From Halomonas halophila (GTDB lineage Bacteria > Pseudomonadota > Gammaproteobacteria > Pseudomonadales > Halomonadaceae), in NCBI GenBank assembly GCA_002433675.1, contig DJIP01000205.1, forward strand, positions 1 to 6,622: a DNA stretch of 6,622 bases. The letters are read 5' to 3'. The number at the start of each line of letters is the position of its first letter. Within the stretch, counting starts at the first letter, position 1. The notes under the pieces were generated by a model, which was not told where the DNA came from, searched no databases, and worked only from the letters and a program-made list of their open reading frames with translations. A program made the translations under genes and the position numbers. This document shows, piece after piece, positions 5,513-6,622 of this stretch.

Positions 5513-6622
5513 TCAGGCTTCTCGTGCCAGTACGCGCAGCCGGGATTCCAGCATGTCGCGGTCCAGGTAGGTGCCCTGAAGGTGACGCTCGCCGGTGGTG
5601 GGATCGAAGGCCTCACGCCCATGCAGAACCCGGCGATTGTCGAAGGCCACCATCTGCCCGGGACGCAGGTCGAGGGCAATCTGGTGCTGTGGGGCATGCA
5701 GCAGGGTCCAGAAGTGATGGTAGGCCTCGTACCAGGGGGTGATCTGGTCGGCAGGCAGGTGCAGGGTGTCACGAATCCAGTTATTGAAGCGAATCTCGCG
5801 AATGCGCCCATTCGGACCGACGTCGATGACCGGCTCGCGGACGCCGATATCGTGCTCATCGTCCTGGAAGCGAAAGTCGATGGCGGTCTCGGCCAGAAGC
5901 CGGAAGTGTTCGGGGTTGGCCGCGCGCAGCGCCTCGGCCACCTGAATGCCGTCGGCGAAGATCGAGCCACCGCCTTCGGCATCATTCTTCAGGCAGTACA
6001 GCAACTGCATGTCCGGCGGTTGGCGCCAGTTGGGCAGGTCGGTGTGCAGCGCCAGGGCAATCGAGGTGTAGGCCGCGTTGTTGGGGTTGGGCTTTGAAAT
6101 GACGTCGAAGCGGGCCCCGAAGTTGGTGGCCTTGAGCGGGCCGAAGCGTTGCGCCAGGCGACTGACTTCCTCGAGTTCCAGCGGCCCTTCATCGAGCAGC
6201 ACCAGGCCGTCACGCAGCAACGCGGTGATCCAGGCCTTTTCGCCGTTGCCACCGGCCACCAGATCGGCGTGCAGCACATGCTGCGGGGCAAACGGTGTCT
6301 GCCAGGGAGCAGGGCGGGGCAGGCTGTCGATGGCGGCCTCGCCGGGGCGACGCTGGTGCAGCCAGCCGGCGGCGAAGCGGCTGTGGTGTCCGTCCTGCCA
6401 GTCAAGGTGGAGCTGACCCTGTTCGATGCGGGCCGCGTCGAGCCCAGGAGCGCTGGCCATCGGTGTAACCAGGCGTTCCCGGGTCAGGGGGTGGCGGCAC
6501 TGGTCGCAGGCGCAGTGATCGCGCAGCCACAACAGAGGAAAATGCCCTCGGTCGCCGTTGTTCCAGACCAGTGCGAGGCGCGCGTCCTCAGTGACGATGT
6601 CGGTCAGCGTCAGGTGCTGGGG
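5513..6622 (-). CDS. Gamma-butyrobetaine hydroxylase-type Fe(II)/2-oxoglutarate dioxygenase, N-terminus cut by window edge
   Basis: This enzyme probably hydroxylates gamma-butyrobetaine to L-carnitine, using O2 and 2-oxoglutarate, in the cytoplasm. The frame stays open to the edge, giving 369 visible residues. The family has about 385, so only a short N-terminus is missing. The TTG at 6532 falls inside the zinc motif and is not the start. The N-terminal zinc domain shows Cys37, Cys39 and Cys42 (LRDHCACDQC) plus His79. The catalytic domain has Fe ligands His193 and Asp195 (ALHTDLPNW) and His334 (RVLHGREAF), with Arg346 for 2-oxoglutarate. Aligned from memory with human BBOX1, the trimethylammonium cage becomes Phe168, Phe172, Tyr185 and Tyr352, so it stays aromatic. 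A related substrate such as another trimethylated amine is possible. It converges on the LysR gene with a 17-bp gap, and its promoter is outside the window. Confidence 0.9.
   Translation of the reverse strand, partial: PQHLTLTDIVTEDARLALVWNNGDRGHFPLLWLRDHCACDQCRHPLTRERLVTPMASAPGLDAARIEQGQLHLDWQDGHHSRFAAGWLHQRRPGEAAIDSLPRPAPWQTPFAPQHVLHADLVAGGNGEKAWITALLRDGLVLLDEGPLELEEVSRLAQRFGPLKATNFGARFDVISKPNPNNAAYTSIALALHTDLPNWRQPPDMQLLYCLKNDAEGGGSIFADGIQVAEALRAANPEHFRLLAETAIDFRFQDDEHDIGVREPVIDVGPNGRIREIRFNNWIRDTLHLPADQITPWYEAYHHFWTLLHAPQHQIALDLRPGQMVAFDNRRVLHGREAFDPTTGERHLQGTYLDRDMLESRLRVLAREA

Noticed and set aside
5492..6097. 201-residue + strand frame overlapping the dioxygenase
   Set aside because: It is antisense to conserved dioxygenase motifs (Fe ligands, 2-oxoglutarate arginine) and resembles no known protein.
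1..6622. CRISPR arrays, insertion sequences, tRNA genes, attachment sites, toxin or defence genes
   Set aside because: I looked for spaced direct repeats, terminal inverted repeats, transposase-like frames and cloverleaf folds and saw none. The window reads as ordinary metabolic DNA.

Overview
The window is GC-rich, densely coded bacterial DNA of gammaproteobacterial type. A Halomonadaceae-like organism (Halomonas or Chromohalobacter relatives) is my best guess. It rests on gene content and base composition only; the window has no rRNA or other marker gene. I see five complete genes and one gene cut by the right edge. All of them concern uptake or catabolism of small organic acids or quaternary amines.

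Layout. Positions 1-351 are non-coding: a short 9-bp tandem repeat at the edge, then GC-rich sequence with no gene, then a small AT-rich island (about 222-248) that probably holds the promoter. On the + strand comes a complete TRAP transporter operon: periplasmic binding protein (352-1401), small permease (1458-1967) and large permease (1967-3280). A perfect 10-bp hairpin lies between the first two genes, inside the ribosome-binding region of the second. A strong 14-bp hairpin (3302-3332) separates the operon from a convergent tartrate/D-malate dehydrogenase (3340-4416, - strand). That gene is divergent from a LysR-type regulator (4590-5495, + strand), and a shared control region lies between them. 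The regulator is convergent with a gamma-butyrobetaine hydroxylase-type 2-oxoglutarate dioxygenase (5513 to the right edge, - strand, N-terminus missing).

How they may work together. The LysR/dehydrogenase divergent pair has the classic layout of a substrate-induced D-malate or tartrate module, like dmlR/dmlA of E. coli or ttuA/ttuC of Agrobacterium. The neighbouring gamma-butyrobetaine hydroxylase makes L-carnitine. One known route of carnitine breakdown runs through malic semialdehyde to D-malate, which is a substrate of this dehydrogenase. The right half may therefore be part of a gamma-butyrobetaine/carnitine-to-pyruvate pathway whose middle steps lie outside the window. The TRAP system looks closest to the 2-oxoacid/lactate (TakP-like) group. 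Its link to the right half is positional only.

Every gene belongs to a known family and I found no wholly new system. The points most worth a second look are the hairpin-bridged Shine-Dalgarno of the small permease gene, the carnitine/D-malate gene association, and the symmetric inverted repeats around the regulator's putative promoter.
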